This document shows positions 8,805 through 17,225 of a stretch of DNA of 64,000 bases, in pieces (within the stretch, counting starts at the first letter, position 1; the number at the start of each line of letters is the position of its first letter). The notes under the pieces were generated by a model. That model was not told the origin of the DNA. It saw nothing but the letters and a program-made list of their open reading frames with translations, and searched no databases. This stretch comes from Candidatus Gastranaerophilales bacterium (GTDB lineage Bacteria; Cyanobacteriota; Vampirovibrionia; Gastranaerophilales; Gastranaerophilaceae), in contig JAMPIM010000003.1 in the NCBI GenBank assembly GCA_023662705.1, forward strand, positions 16,875 to 80,874, written 5' to 3'. A program made the translations under genes and the position numbers.

Positions 8805-10175
8805 TTATTTAGCTTTGTTAATTTTTTCTATAAGTTCAATAATTTCGGCATCATCTCTGATGTTTAAGGATTCTTTCATTGTCTTGATTGATTCAATAAT
8901 GTCATCCATTGTAATTTTTGCAGTTGAATCCAGATTTCCTTCGGTATCTCGTTTAACTGAACCGCCTGCTTTCTTGAAGATTGCATTGAGTTTTCTGAAT
9001 GAAATATCATGCTCTTCGAGGAACTTACAAAGTTCATCCAACTGAGCTGAGTTTGCATCTTTTAATTCATCTGCAACAAGACTCTTTTCGCTGTAGCGTT
9101 TAACCATTGTGTTTTTGAGTTGTTCAGCGTTAGGGTTGCCGACTCTGATATGCAAATCGAATCTGTCTAACATTGGTCTGTCAAGTTGTTTGCCGTCTGC
9201 TGTTGCAGCTTTTTTCGCATCAATTTCAAGGTTGGTTGCGCCTAATGTCATAATATTTTTACGCTTACCGAGCTTTTCGGTGAAACCTTTTTTGAACTCG
9301 TTTAACATATCATTAGAAATTTTTGCCCCTGAACCTGTATCGACCATCATAACCGAATCGATTTCATCTGCGAATACGAATATTCTTTCCATCTCAGGAA
9401 TCTGTTTTCCTTCTGCCTTAGCTTTGGCGATGGCTTCTGCGATTTCTTTCTCGTTTCCGCGTTCTACAATGTCTTTGCCGATTACATCACCGAGTTCTTT
9501 CTGGTATTTTGAATACATTGCATCTGCATCAGCGCAAATTTTGTCGATAATAGCATTAATATTCTTTTCTGTTTCACCGACATATTTGTCTTTCATCTTG
9601 GTAACATCAAGAGTTGCAAATTTAGCTTTCGGGAACATATTTGAAATAGCTTTGGCAATGGTTGTTTTACCTGTACCCGGAGGACCGTAGAAAAGAATTG
9701 AATTAACGGTTTCACCGCCTCTTTCGATAATAGTTTCCCTGTTTTCTACAGTGTATTTAATCTGCTGGGCTAATTCTTTTAAATCATCAGATAGCGCCAT
9801 GTCCTCAATTTTTGTTGCCTTAGAAATATCTTCATAAATTGTTTTGATGGCTTCTTCTGTTTTTTCTGTACCTTGTCTTGCAAAATAAGCAGCCTGTTCT
9901 TTTAGTGCTTTCATCTGTTCGGCGGCAACTTGTTTATTAACTTTATGTGTTGCAAGTCCAATCAACGCTTGAATACCAAATGCAACAGCACATCCGACTC
10001 CTGCGAGAACACCTGCTTTCATCCATTTGTCTTTGCTATCGGATTTTTTCTGAGCATTCATAATCTCAAAAGAATCTCTGCCCATTGGCGGTAATGGCGC
10101 ATATTGTCCCTGACGCGAATAATTGTCTGCCTTAAAATTTGGTTTTTGAACACTAACATTTGGTACTTCTAACAT
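8805..10175 (-). CDS. Membrane-anchored AAA+ ATPase with N-terminal NFKA element
   Basis: 456 residues. Order: short N-terminal Phe-Lys-Ala element (KPNFKADN, Phe14), Pro-rich linker, one membrane segment (about residues 54-75), helical region, then one AAA+ module with Walker A GPPGTGKT at 164-171, Walker B FVFADE at 266-271 and an arginine-finger region (DRPMLDRFDLHI). A charged insertion lies between Walker A and B. Single-module AAA+ proteins of this type remodel or unfold proteins; the substrate is unknown. It sits upstream of ribD and next to a second, differently built AAA+ gene with the same N-terminal element. The ribosome site is TAGGGAA. Confidence 0.85.
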   Translation of the reverse strand: MLEVPNVSVQKPNFKADNYSRQGQYAPLPPMGRDSFEIMNAQKKSDSKDKWMKAGVLAGVGCAVAFGIQALIGLATHKVNKQVAAEQMKALKEQAAYFARQGTEKTEEAIKTIYEDISKATKIEDMALSDDLKELAQQIKYTVENRETIIERGGETVNSILFYGPPGTGKTTIAKAISNMFPKAKFATLDVTKMKDKYVGETEKNINAIIDKICADADAMYSKYQKELGDVIGKDIVERGNEKEIAEAIAKAKAEGKQIPEMERIFVFADEIDSVMMVDTGSGAKISNDMLNEFKKGFTEKLGKRKNIMTLGATNLEIDAKKAATADGKQLDRPMLDRFDLHIRVGNPNAEQLKNTMVKRYSEKSLVADELKDANSAQLDELCKFLEEHDISFRKLNAIFKKAGGSVKRDTEGNLDSTAKITMDDIIESIKTMKESLNIRDDAEIIELIEKINKAK

Positions 10176-10217
10176 AATAATTCCCTATATTGATAACCTT
10201 CTAACATGTTAAAAACA

Positions 10218-10243
10218 AAATGAGGCTTAAAATTGCCTCATTT
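10218..10243 (-). terminator. Intrinsic terminator after the second AAA+ gene
   Basis: Stem AAATGAGGC (10218-10226) with GCCTCATTT (10235-10243). On the minus strand it is followed by TTTTGTTTTT. Confidence 0.85.
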
Positions 10244-10254
10244 GTTAAGAATTG

Positions 10255-11418
10255 TTATTTTAATAATTTTTTTAGTTCTTCGATTTCTGCTTGAGTCAAG
10301 TTTAATTCTTTTGCTGATGAAATTGCTGCATTAATAAAATCATTCAAGCTGAGTTTTTCCCCGTCTTGAGGAGCGGTAATATTTTTCCATCCAAAATTTG
10401 CCTGTTCTCTGTATGCATAATTATGACCGTCTCTTGACATAATTTCGTAGAATTGATTCAATCTGTCAGATGCGGTTTTTACGTCATCAGCTACAGCAGT
10501 ACCACCGGTTTTAAAGTGGCTGAGATGATTTTTTACCAGTGCTTCAGGAGTAGGTCTTGGAATAAATACTTCACGCGCACGGCTTACGATTGCACTTTCG
10601 AGTTCGTTAGGGTTTTTATTTGAGTTGAGGAATATAAATACCCCGTCCTCTTTTTGCATTTGTTCAATATTTCTTTTTAGTCTAGTGAAAATTTGGTTGT
10701 CAGAGTTTTTATTAGCTCCTGTTGCTAGCTGCAAGACTTCATCACATTCATCAAAAAAGAATATTGATTTATGATTAGGGTCTTTTGCTCGTGCAGCTCT
10801 GTGAGATTCAAGGAATGTTTCTACCGAAGTATTCATGTTTTTCTCTAATGTTCCCTGATAACCCCCTTTGAGTTCTCCGATATCAAACACAAAAGGATTT
10901 ACTCCCAATTTTTTGCAAAGTGCATTTACAAAACTTGTTTTACCTGTTCCCGGAGGGCCATAGAACAAGAATGTGTTCTGCGGGTCTAAACAACACTCGG
11001 TATATCTTGGTTTTCTATTCATATTATCAAGAACTTTTTCTAATTGTTCCTTAAGTGTACCTGTCATTTCCAAATCTTCAAAAGATTTTTCTCGGCTGAC
11101 ATCTTTGAACATTTTCATTATTTCTTCTTTGGTTTTTACGCCCAATTCGCGCTCAGCATCTGTAGGGCCGCTGCCTTTCTTTTTGAACAATTGTTTAAGG
11201 GCAGGAACTCCGATTGCAATCATTGATATTAATGCTGCGGCTTGTAGTCCCATCATTGCCCATCTTGAGTATTTTTGTTTCTTTTCTTTTTTCTTCTGTT
11301 CCTGAACCATTTGTAAAAAGACTTCATCCTGAGTCATAGGCTGTTTTACAGCTTTTTGCTCTGCTTTGAAATTCGTCTTATACTTAGGCAAAACTCCTAC
11401 ACTTTGTACGCTGTTCAT
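10255..11418 (-). CDS. Membrane-anchored AAA+ ATPase with N-terminal NFKA element (second)
   Basis: 387 residues from the ATG at 11418, chosen because GAAGGAG lies 6 nt upstream; an upstream in-frame start at 11442 has no such support. Order: KTNFKAEQ element (Phe17), a Lys-rich stretch, one membrane segment (about 53-74), then AAA+ with Walker A GPPGTGKT at 154-161 and Walker B IFFFDE at 219-224. It is related to, but clearly different from, the neighbour at 8805 and has a shorter insertion. Two AAA+ proteins with the same topology side by side suggest a common complex or a shared location. Function is unknown. Confidence 0.85.
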   Translation of the reverse strand: MNSVQSVGVLPKYKTNFKAEQKAVKQPMTQDEVFLQMVQEQKKKEKKQKYSRWAMMGLQAAALISMIAIGVPALKQLFKKKGSGPTDAERELGVKTKEEIMKMFKDVSREKSFEDLEMTGTLKEQLEKVLDNMNRKPRYTECCLDPQNTFLFYGPPGTGKTSFVNALCKKLGVNPFVFDIGELKGGYQGTLEKNMNTSVETFLESHRAARAKDPNHKSIFFFDECDEVLQLATGANKNSDNQIFTRLKRNIEQMQKEDGVFIFLNSNKNPNELESAIVSRAREVFIPRPTPEALVKNHLSHFKTGGTAVADDVKTASDRLNQFYEIMSRDGHNYAYREQANFGWKNITAPQDGEKLSLNDFINAAISSAKELNLTQAEIEELKKLLK

Positions 11419-11517
11419 AAGAACTCCTTCACTTACACACATTTATTCTTTATAAAACAAAACACATTTTATAATTGACATGTTTGTAACGAAATGTAAC
11501 ACTTTCCTCTAAAAACC

Positions 11518-11544
11518 TAAAGTTTTTCTAAAATATGCCGATAA
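11518..11544 (+). promoter_or_regulatory. Perfect sigma-28 (FliA-type) promoter
   Basis: TAAAGTTT (11518-11525), 11-nt spacer, GCCGATAA (11537-11544). All 16 defined bases equal the enterobacterial FliA consensus TAAAGTTT-N11-GCCGATAA. It lies 34 nt upstream of the gene at 11579 on the same strand. Confidence 0.9.
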
Positions 11545-11578
11545 CAATAGTAATAAAGGGACAATAAAGGAAAGAAAA

Positions 11579-12571
11579 ATGGGATTAGCCTGCTCACAGA
11601 TTAGACTATTGACGCTTACCACCCGCAAAGGCCAATGCGAGTTAGGTATCTCTTTAGATTCTATTGAAAAAATGGCTCTCACAAGAGAGCAATCTCAGCT
11701 TTCTTCTGAATATTACAGCAAATTACAATCTAAAAAAGTTTGTTATTATGCTAATGGTCAATATAGTAAAATGGACTACCATTATTTAATGGGTGGTCAG
11801 AATTATATGGAAGTTTTAAATGGCGCTTCTAATTTAAAATCTGATAATGCAATGATTCTTGCGGATTACAAAGGTCAGGTTGTTATGTCTGATGCTTATG
11901 CGAAAGCTATTACATCAGTTCTTGGCGCAGGTGCAATGGATCAAAATGGCAGAGGCGGAACTTTCTCTCAGGATAAAATTCCTCAAATTTTAGCGAAACT
12001 TCTTCCGGGATTCAATGTCGAAGATATTAAAGCAGTAGTTGATGAAAAAGAACTTGAAGCTCGTTCATATAGTGCTACTTCTTTGAATACATTAACAGGT
12101 GACTCAACAGGTAAAAAAGTACAAGTTGATAACACTGATACTGTAAAATCAAAAATTGAACAGCTTGTAGATTTCTATCTTCCAATCTTTCAAGCTGCGG
12201 CAGCAAACGGTTGGACAACAGAATACAACAAAGAAATGGCATTGAATGATGAATATGTTTCAGATGCTCTTGTTACAGGTTCGTTCCAGCTTGAACACGT
12301 AAACGATGTCGGAAACTATGATGAAGGTACAACTCTAACTTACTTCGTAACAGCAGGTGCTGTTCAAACAAGAACAGATTCCGATACACGTGAAGAAATT
12401 ACAGCATGGTATAACGCAGAAAAAGAAAGGATTGCTGAAAAAGAAAACTACATAGATATGCACATGTCTGACCTATCAACAGAGCTTGAAGCTATCAATA
12501 CAGAAATCCAATCTATTCAATCATACATCGATGACGCTATCCAATCAGTCTTTGATTGGGGTGCCGGTTAA
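11579..12571 (+). CDS. Unknown protein of the late flagellar (sigma-28) regulon
   Basis: 330 residues, no known domain recognised. The N terminus (MGLACSQIRLLTLTTRKGQ) is amphipathic and resembles, in style only, the starts of rod/hook-type proteins exported through the flagellar type III apparatus. There is no Sec signal. The body is polar, and the C-terminal ~70 residues are predicted coiled coil (AEKERIAEKENYIDMHMSDL), ending in a short helix, as in axial or exported proteins. Expression from a perfect sigma-28 promoter puts it with filament-stage genes. AAAGGAAAG precedes the ATG; an intrinsic terminator follows, so it is monocistronic. It could be an exported structural, cap or effector protein. 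Confidence 0.8.
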   Translation: MGLACSQIRLLTLTTRKGQCELGISLDSIEKMALTREQSQLSSEYYSKLQSKKVCYYANGQYSKMDYHYLMGGQNYMEVLNGASNLKSDNAMILADYKGQVVMSDAYAKAITSVLGAGAMDQNGRGGTFSQDKIPQILAKLLPGFNVEDIKAVVDEKELEARSYSATSLNTLTGDSTGKKVQVDNTDTVKSKIEQLVDFYLPIFQAAAANGWTTEYNKEMALNDEYVSDALVTGSFQLEHVNDVGNYDEGTTLTYFVTAGAVQTRTDSDTREEITAWYNAEKERIAEKENYIDMHMSDLSTELEAINTEIQSIQSYIDDAIQSVFDWGAG

Positions 12572-12604
12572 TAAAATTTTCCCTTTTCCTTTATTTATTA
12601 TTAA

Positions 12605-12638
12605 AAAAGGCTTACCGAAGAGTAAGCCTTTTCTTTTT
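12605..12638. terminator. Intrinsic terminator between convergent genes
   Basis: AAAAGGCTTAC pairs with GTAAGCCTTTT around CGAAGA, with a T-rich run to the right and an A-run to the left. It serves the gene ending at 12571 and aspS. Confidence 0.9.
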
Positions 12639-14415
12639 ATATATCTTTTTTAACTGTGCTCTTGATGTGCAGTTCTCTTAACTGTTGTAATGAAGCTTCA
12701 CCCGGAGCGTCACTCATCAAGCACTTAGCACTTGCGTTTTTAGGGAACGCAATAACATCACGGATTGAATCAGTTCTGCAAAGAAGCGCAACAAGTCTGT
12801 CCAAACCGATTGCTAAACCGGCATGAGGCGGTGTACCGTATTGAAGAGCGTTAACCATGAATCCGAATTTTTCAGTTGCTTCTTCTTCTGTTAAACCTAA
12901 TGCCTTGAAGATTTTCTTCTGAACTTCTGATGAGTGGATTCTTACAGAACCGCCGCCCAACTCTGTTCCGTTGTAAACGATATCATAAGCAATTGACTTA
13001 ACATTACCCAAATCACCGCTGTCCAACTTATCCAAATCTTCTAAGTTAGGAGATGTGAATGGGTGGTGCATTGCCATATATCTGCCTTCTTCTTCTGAGT
13101 ATTCAAACATAGGGAAATCAACTACCCAAAGAAGATTGTGTTTGCTTTCATCAATTAGGTTCAAAGATTTTCCGAAGTGTAATCTTAAACGACCCATAAT
13201 ATCGTAAACAGCTTTTGGTTTATCAGCTACGAAGAAAATAATATCTCCTGCTTCTGCCTGAGCTCTTTCCTGAATAGCTTTTGCCTGTTCTTCCGTAACG
13301 AATTTTAATACAGGTGATTTAGCTGTTCCGTCTTCGTTATAAATAATGTTTGCAAGAGCTTTAGCGCCGAATGATACAGCAAGTTTTGTAATATCATCGA
13401 TATCTTTTCTACTGTATTTAGCTCCGCCAGGAATTCTGATACCGCGAACTATACCGCCGTTTTGAAGAGTTTTCTTAACGATTTCGAATTCTGATTCAAG
13501 AATAATATCGCCGATATCAAATAATTCTAATCCGAATCTTGTATCAGGCTTATCAGAACCGTATCTGTCCATTGCTTCCTGCCAAGGCATTTGTACGAAC
13601 GGAGGTTTAATTTCAACTCCTGCTGCCTTGAACGCGTCTACAAGAAGGCCTTCAACTGTTTCAATAACATCCTGTTGTTCAACAAATGATAATTCCATAT
13701 CAATTTGAGTGAATTCAGGCTGTCTGTCAGCTCTCAAGTCTTCATCACGGAAACATTTAGCGATTTGATAATATCTTTCGATACCGCCAACCATCAATAA
13801 CTGTTTGAAGATTTGAGGTGATTGAGGAAGTGCGAAGAATTTACCTTCCTGAACTCTTGAAGGTACTAGATAATCGCGAGCGCCTTCCGGTGTTGTTTTA
13901 ATAAGGATAGGTGTTTCTACTTCCAAGAAATCTTGTCCGTTCAAGTAATTTCTAACAGCTTGAACAATATTATGTCTTGTTGTTAAGTTATGAAGCATTT
14001 TTTCGTTTCTGATATCAAGGTATCTGTATTTCAAACGAATATCTTCTGAGACGCTTTCATCACCTAAAACGAATGGAAGTACTTTAGATTCTGAAAGGAT
14101 TTGAACACTTTCAGGGTACATTTCTACCTGACCTGTAGGATATTTTTCGTTATAAGTTTCTTCAGGTCTTCTTGTTACTTTACCTTTAACGGTAATAACA
14201 TATTCGCTTCTAACTTTTTCTAAATCTTTATGAACAGCAGGGTTAATCTGAGGGTTAGCAACGATTTGGAAAAAACCGCTTCTGTCTCTAAGTTCGATAA
14301 ACAAAATACCGCCAAGGTCACGAACTGTTGATACCCAGCCTGATAGAGTTACTTTTTCATTAACATTGTTTAAGTTTAATTCACCACAATTGTGTGTTTT
14401 AATACGAGTTTTCAA
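12637..14415 (-). CDS. aspS: Aspartyl-tRNA synthetase (bacterial type)
   Basis: Class II synthetase for tRNA-Asp, possibly also tRNA-Asn; specificity cannot be read here. 592 residues, the bacterial length including the GAD insertion. An OB-fold anticodon domain lies at about 1-105 (VTLSGWVSTVRDLGGILFIELRDRSG), motif 2 at FRDEDLRADRQPEFTQID, and motif 3 at GLAIGLDRLVALL. It is transcribed alone, toward the terminator shared with the sigma-28-driven gene. Confidence 0.98.
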   Translation of the reverse strand: MKTRIKTHNCGELNLNNVNEKVTLSGWVSTVRDLGGILFIELRDRSGFFQIVANPQINPAVHKDLEKVRSEYVITVKGKVTRRPEETYNEKYPTGQVEMYPESVQILSESKVLPFVLGDESVSEDIRLKYRYLDIRNEKMLHNLTTRHNIVQAVRNYLNGQDFLEVETPILIKTTPEGARDYLVPSRVQEGKFFALPQSPQIFKQLLMVGGIERYYQIAKCFRDEDLRADRQPEFTQIDMELSFVEQQDVIETVEGLLVDAFKAAGVEIKPPFVQMPWQEAMDRYGSDKPDTRFGLELFDIGDIILESEFEIVKKTLQNGGIVRGIRIPGGAKYSRKDIDDITKLAVSFGAKALANIIYNEDGTAKSPVLKFVTEEQAKAIQERAQAEAGDIIFFVADKPKAVYDIMGRLRLHFGKSLNLIDESKHNLLWVVDFPMFEYSEEEGRYMAMHHPFTSPNLEDLDKLDSGDLGNVKSIAYDIVYNGTELGGGSVRIHSSEVQKKIFKALGLTEEEATEKFGFMVNALQYGTPPHAGLAIGLDRLVALLCRTDSIRDVIAFPKNASAKCLMSDAPGEASLQQLRELHIKSTVKKDI

Positions 14416-14500
14416 TTCTTAATCTCCCTATAAAAACTAGTTTTGCTCTTAAATATTATCTAAAACAAGGGTAAATGTAAAGAAAATTATTAACAGTATT

Positions 14501-14659
14501 TCAAGTTTTAATATCAATCAAATCTAAAATACAAACTAAAAAGTCATAAACTTCACATAGTGGAGTGTATTTATCAACACTTTGGCTAACATGTATTAAA
14601 TAAAATAGCATATTTCGAGCCGTTCTAATTCTATCATTTGTTAAATATTTATTATTCAT
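14501..14659 (-). CDS. Small hypothetical protein (52 aa)
   Basis: Read directly from the minus strand: starts MNNKYLTNDRIRTARNML and ends ILDLIDIKT. AGAGGT lies 4 nt before the ATG. It is divergent from the small XRE regulator at 14724 with 64 bp between, a usual arrangement for a regulator and its partner. The sequence is amphipathic and Leu/Ile-rich in its second half. Function is unknown. Confidence 0.6.
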   Translation of the reverse strand: MNNKYLTNDRIRTARNMLFYLIHVSQSVDKYTPLCEVYDFLVCILDLIDIKT

Positions 14660-14723
14660 AATACCTCTTTATTCAATTATATATGAATACAAATATATGT
14701 CAATATTTTTTAAAATGTGAATT

Positions 14724-14948
14724 ATGGAGAAAAAAGATTTATATAAAATAATAGGTAAAAATATTCAAACTGAAAGACAAAAACAAGGACTTACGCAAGA
14801 AACTTTTGCGGAATTAATGGATGTAAGCTGGAGTTATGTTTCCAAAATTGAATCAGGAATTTTAAATTTATCTCTTGGTAAAGTTTGGGAAATTGCTAAA
14901 TTTCTACAAATTGATGTAGATGTGTTACTAAAAATTAATAGGAAATAA
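14724..14948 (+). CDS. Small XRE-family HTH regulator
   Basis: 74 residues, almost entirely a Cro/CI HTH: IGKNIQTERQKQGLTQETFA, then LMDVSWSYVSKIESG with the recognition helix. The ATG follows TAAAAT (14711-14716) by 7 nt with no ribosome site, so a leaderless transcript is predicted. It may control the divergent 52-residue ORF. pgeF starts 11 nt downstream and is probably cotranscribed. Confidence 0.88.
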   Translation: MEKKDLYKIIGKNIQTERQKQGLTQETFAELMDVSWSYVSKIESGILNLSLGKVWEIAKFLQIDVDVLLKINRK

Positions 14949-14959
14949 TATTTACCCCC

Positions 14960-15586
14960 ATGTTTTATTTTGAAAATAATCTTTTAAAAAGTGATTTTCT
15001 GCAAGAAGTTGAGCATTTTTTTACAACACGTGCAGGTTATGAGTTTCCTGATAATGTTATTTATCCTGAACAAACTCACTCGGATAATGTCGAATTTGTT
15101 GATGAGAAAAAAGAATACCCTGATACGGACGGTTTAATTATAACCAAACCGCATCAAATGATTCGTTTAAAATTTGCAGACTGCACACCTCTGATTTTTT
15201 ATAATCCAAAAACCAATATCGGTGCTGTTTCGCATGCGGGATGGCGCGGTACAGCACAAAAAATCGGAGTAAAAACCGTTCAAAAAATGGGTGGTAATCC
15301 TAAGGACATTATTGCCCTAATCGGCCCTGCAATCGGATTATGCTGTTATGAAGTTTCAGAAGAGGTCAAAGAAAAACTACTTGCAACAGTGCATGACACT
15401 ACTGATTTATACCAAGAACGTCATGTTGATTTGAAAGCCATCAATGCTCGCCAACTCCAAGAAATCGGTGTTGAAAAAATCGACATCTGCCCTTATTGTA
15501 CAAGCTGCAATAATGATTTATTTTATTCTTACAGAAAAGAAAACGGTACTACGCAACGGCATTTTGCTGTTCTTCAGCTGCTTTAG
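14960..15586 (+). CDS. pgeF: YfiH/PgeF-family (multicopper oxidase-like, LACC1) protein
   Basis: 208 residues, shorter than the ~240 usual. The metal-binding residues are in EQTHSDNV, FADCTPLIF and SHAGWRGTA; the C-terminal segment (CTSCNNDLFYSYRKENGTTQRH) is the family end. Family members have been reported as purine nucleoside phosphorylase/adenosine deaminase-like enzymes and as editors of peptidoglycan precursor errors. It follows the XRE gene by 11 nt. The 3' end overlaps the convergent gene at 15549 by 38 nt. Confidence 0.92.
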   Translation: MFYFENNLLKSDFLQEVEHFFTTRAGYEFPDNVIYPEQTHSDNVEFVDEKKEYPDTDGLIITKPHQMIRLKFADCTPLIFYNPKTNIGAVSHAGWRGTAQKIGVKTVQKMGGNPKDIIALIGPAIGLCCYEVSEEVKEKLLATVHDTTDLYQERHVDLKAINARQLQEIGVEKIDICPYCTSCNNDLFYSYRKENGTTQRHFAVLQLL

Positions 15587-17186
15587 CAGCTTTACGTTTC
15601 TTATCCAGTGCATTTGTAATATAAATATTCAAATTAGGAATACCAAGACCTAGTACGATACCTGAGAACAAGTAACCTGCTGCTTGAGCTTTATTAAGAG
15701 TCCCAAGTTTCTTTTTAGCAAGTTTTTTAACTTGTGCGTCTTTGATTCCGTCTAAATCTTTTAACATTTCTTTGAAAGTCTTAGCAACACCGTTTTCTTT
15801 AACAGTTGCAATCCCATTTTTAGAAAGTGTTTCAACAAGAACTTCATCTCTTGTTTTGAGTGAAGAATTGAATAAACGACCCCAATAACCTTTGCCCTCA
15901 ACGTCTTTGGTTCTGTTCATAACAGATTTATCTAAAGAGTTTGCAGCCACTCTGTTAACAATATCACCAAGCACAAGCCAGCTTAAGAATCCTAAAGTAT
16001 CTTTTGTCAAAGATTCTCTTAATTCGTCTTTGTCTCTTGTAGCTAAAAGTCTTGAAATAATAGTCAAGCCATAAATACCCTTTAGTTGCGGAATTGTTGG
16101 CCAGAAACCTTTAAATGCAATCTTTTTCATTAATTCTGCCGGATTTGCAGTTCCCAGAGTTGCAAGTGTTAAGCCTAAGAATCCTGCACCCGCAGCACCC
16201 TTCATAAGCTTAAATTGTGTGCTGTTATCTTTTGATCTGCCTTCTACACCTACAAAACCGTCAGAACCTGTTTTCTTTTTGGTTAAGTAAATATTCATCG
16301 GCTGAATTGACATACCCACGCCTGTTGCGATTCCAAAACCTGCTAATGAACGTATTTTTGAGAAACGTGTAAGTTTTTTGATAAATGCGTTATCTTTTAT
16401 CGCATTACCATTTCTTACTTGTTCTTTGAATGCATTCTGAACATTTTCTTTATTGAAAGAATCAGATAATTTATAAATATCTTCCAATAAAGTTTTCAAA
16501 CTTGTTTCACTGGTAAGTTTTTTTGCATTTCCTTCAACAGCTTCTGCTGATTCAAGAATATATTTTGACTCAGCTCCTGTATCTGCAATAATTTTGTTCA
16601 TTGCAGTATTTAAAGAATTAACAGAATCTTTCTTTTTCCACTTATCAAAATCACTTTCCGTAACTGCTTTATCAAGAAGTTTTACTAATTCTTCCACTGT
16701 TTCTTCAGAAAGTTTTACATAACCGTCTTTATCAGCATTTGCAGCAGACGGATTGAAAGCTTTTACATTCTTCAAAGTTTCTCTCAGGTAATCAGCCTGT
16801 GTTGTATTGTTTTTAACCTGACGAGCTTTGTTTTCAGCCAAAATATTTAGAGTTTCCGGAGCTGCAAAAATCTTATTTGCATTAACCTTAAAGTTTTTAT
16901 TCATTCCCATTAATGCAGCAGCAGCCAATCCGCCTGTCATACCATAAACACCTACAAGTGAATGGTTAGCAGTACCGGATGCTTCACGACGTGCAGTTTC
17001 AACACAAGCAGCAGGGCCGCGTTTAGCATCGGTCGTAACACGAGGTATAACCATGAATCCCAAATCGGTAAGGTTTGCACCAACACCTTGATTTGTTGCT
17101 AAAAATCTTAAACCTGTATCTGCAATCCCTTTGAATTGAGGCTGCTTTTGCTGCATGTTGTTTTGCTGAATTAATTGTACTTTCAT
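15549..17186 (-). CDS. Large hypothetical membrane protein with N-terminal QFKG element
   Basis: 545 residues, not recognised. It begins with a polar Gln/Asn-rich leader carrying QPQFKGIA (Phe18). Several hydrophobic segments follow (about residues 80-95, 285-300, 335-350, 400-415 and 505-525), separated by soluble helical stretches, with an Ala/Lys-rich C-terminal tail. It is distantly related to the next gene: FKGFWPTIPQLKG...ISRLLATRDKDEL aligns with FKGIFPTMDQARI...ASRMAAADDKNEL. AAAGGTAGAT precedes the ATG. The two probably form an operon (39 nt apart) and a membrane complex is plausible. Confidence 0.72.
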   Translation of the reverse strand: MKVQLIQQNNMQQKQPQFKGIADTGLRFLATNQGVGANLTDLGFMVIPRVTTDAKRGPAACVETARREASGTANHSLVGVYGMTGGLAAAALMGMNKNFKVNANKIFAAPETLNILAENKARQVKNNTTQADYLRETLKNVKAFNPSAANADKDGYVKLSEETVEELVKLLDKAVTESDFDKWKKKDSVNSLNTAMNKIIADTGAESKYILESAEAVEGNAKKLTSETSLKTLLEDIYKLSDSFNKENVQNAFKEQVRNGNAIKDNAFIKKLTRFSKIRSLAGFGIATGVGMSIQPMNIYLTKKKTGSDGFVGVEGRSKDNSTQFKLMKGAAGAGFLGLTLATLGTANPAELMKKIAFKGFWPTIPQLKGIYGLTIISRLLATRDKDELRESLTKDTLGFLSWLVLGDIVNRVAANSLDKSVMNRTKDVEGKGYWGRLFNSSLKTRDEVLVETLSKNGIATVKENGVAKTFKEMLKDLDGIKDAQVKKLAKKKLGTLNKAQAAGYLFSGIVLGLGIPNLNIYITNALDKKRKAAKAAEEQQNAVA

Positions 17187-17225
17187 ATCTACCTTTTTCT
17201 AATTTCGTCTACACATTGAACCCTG

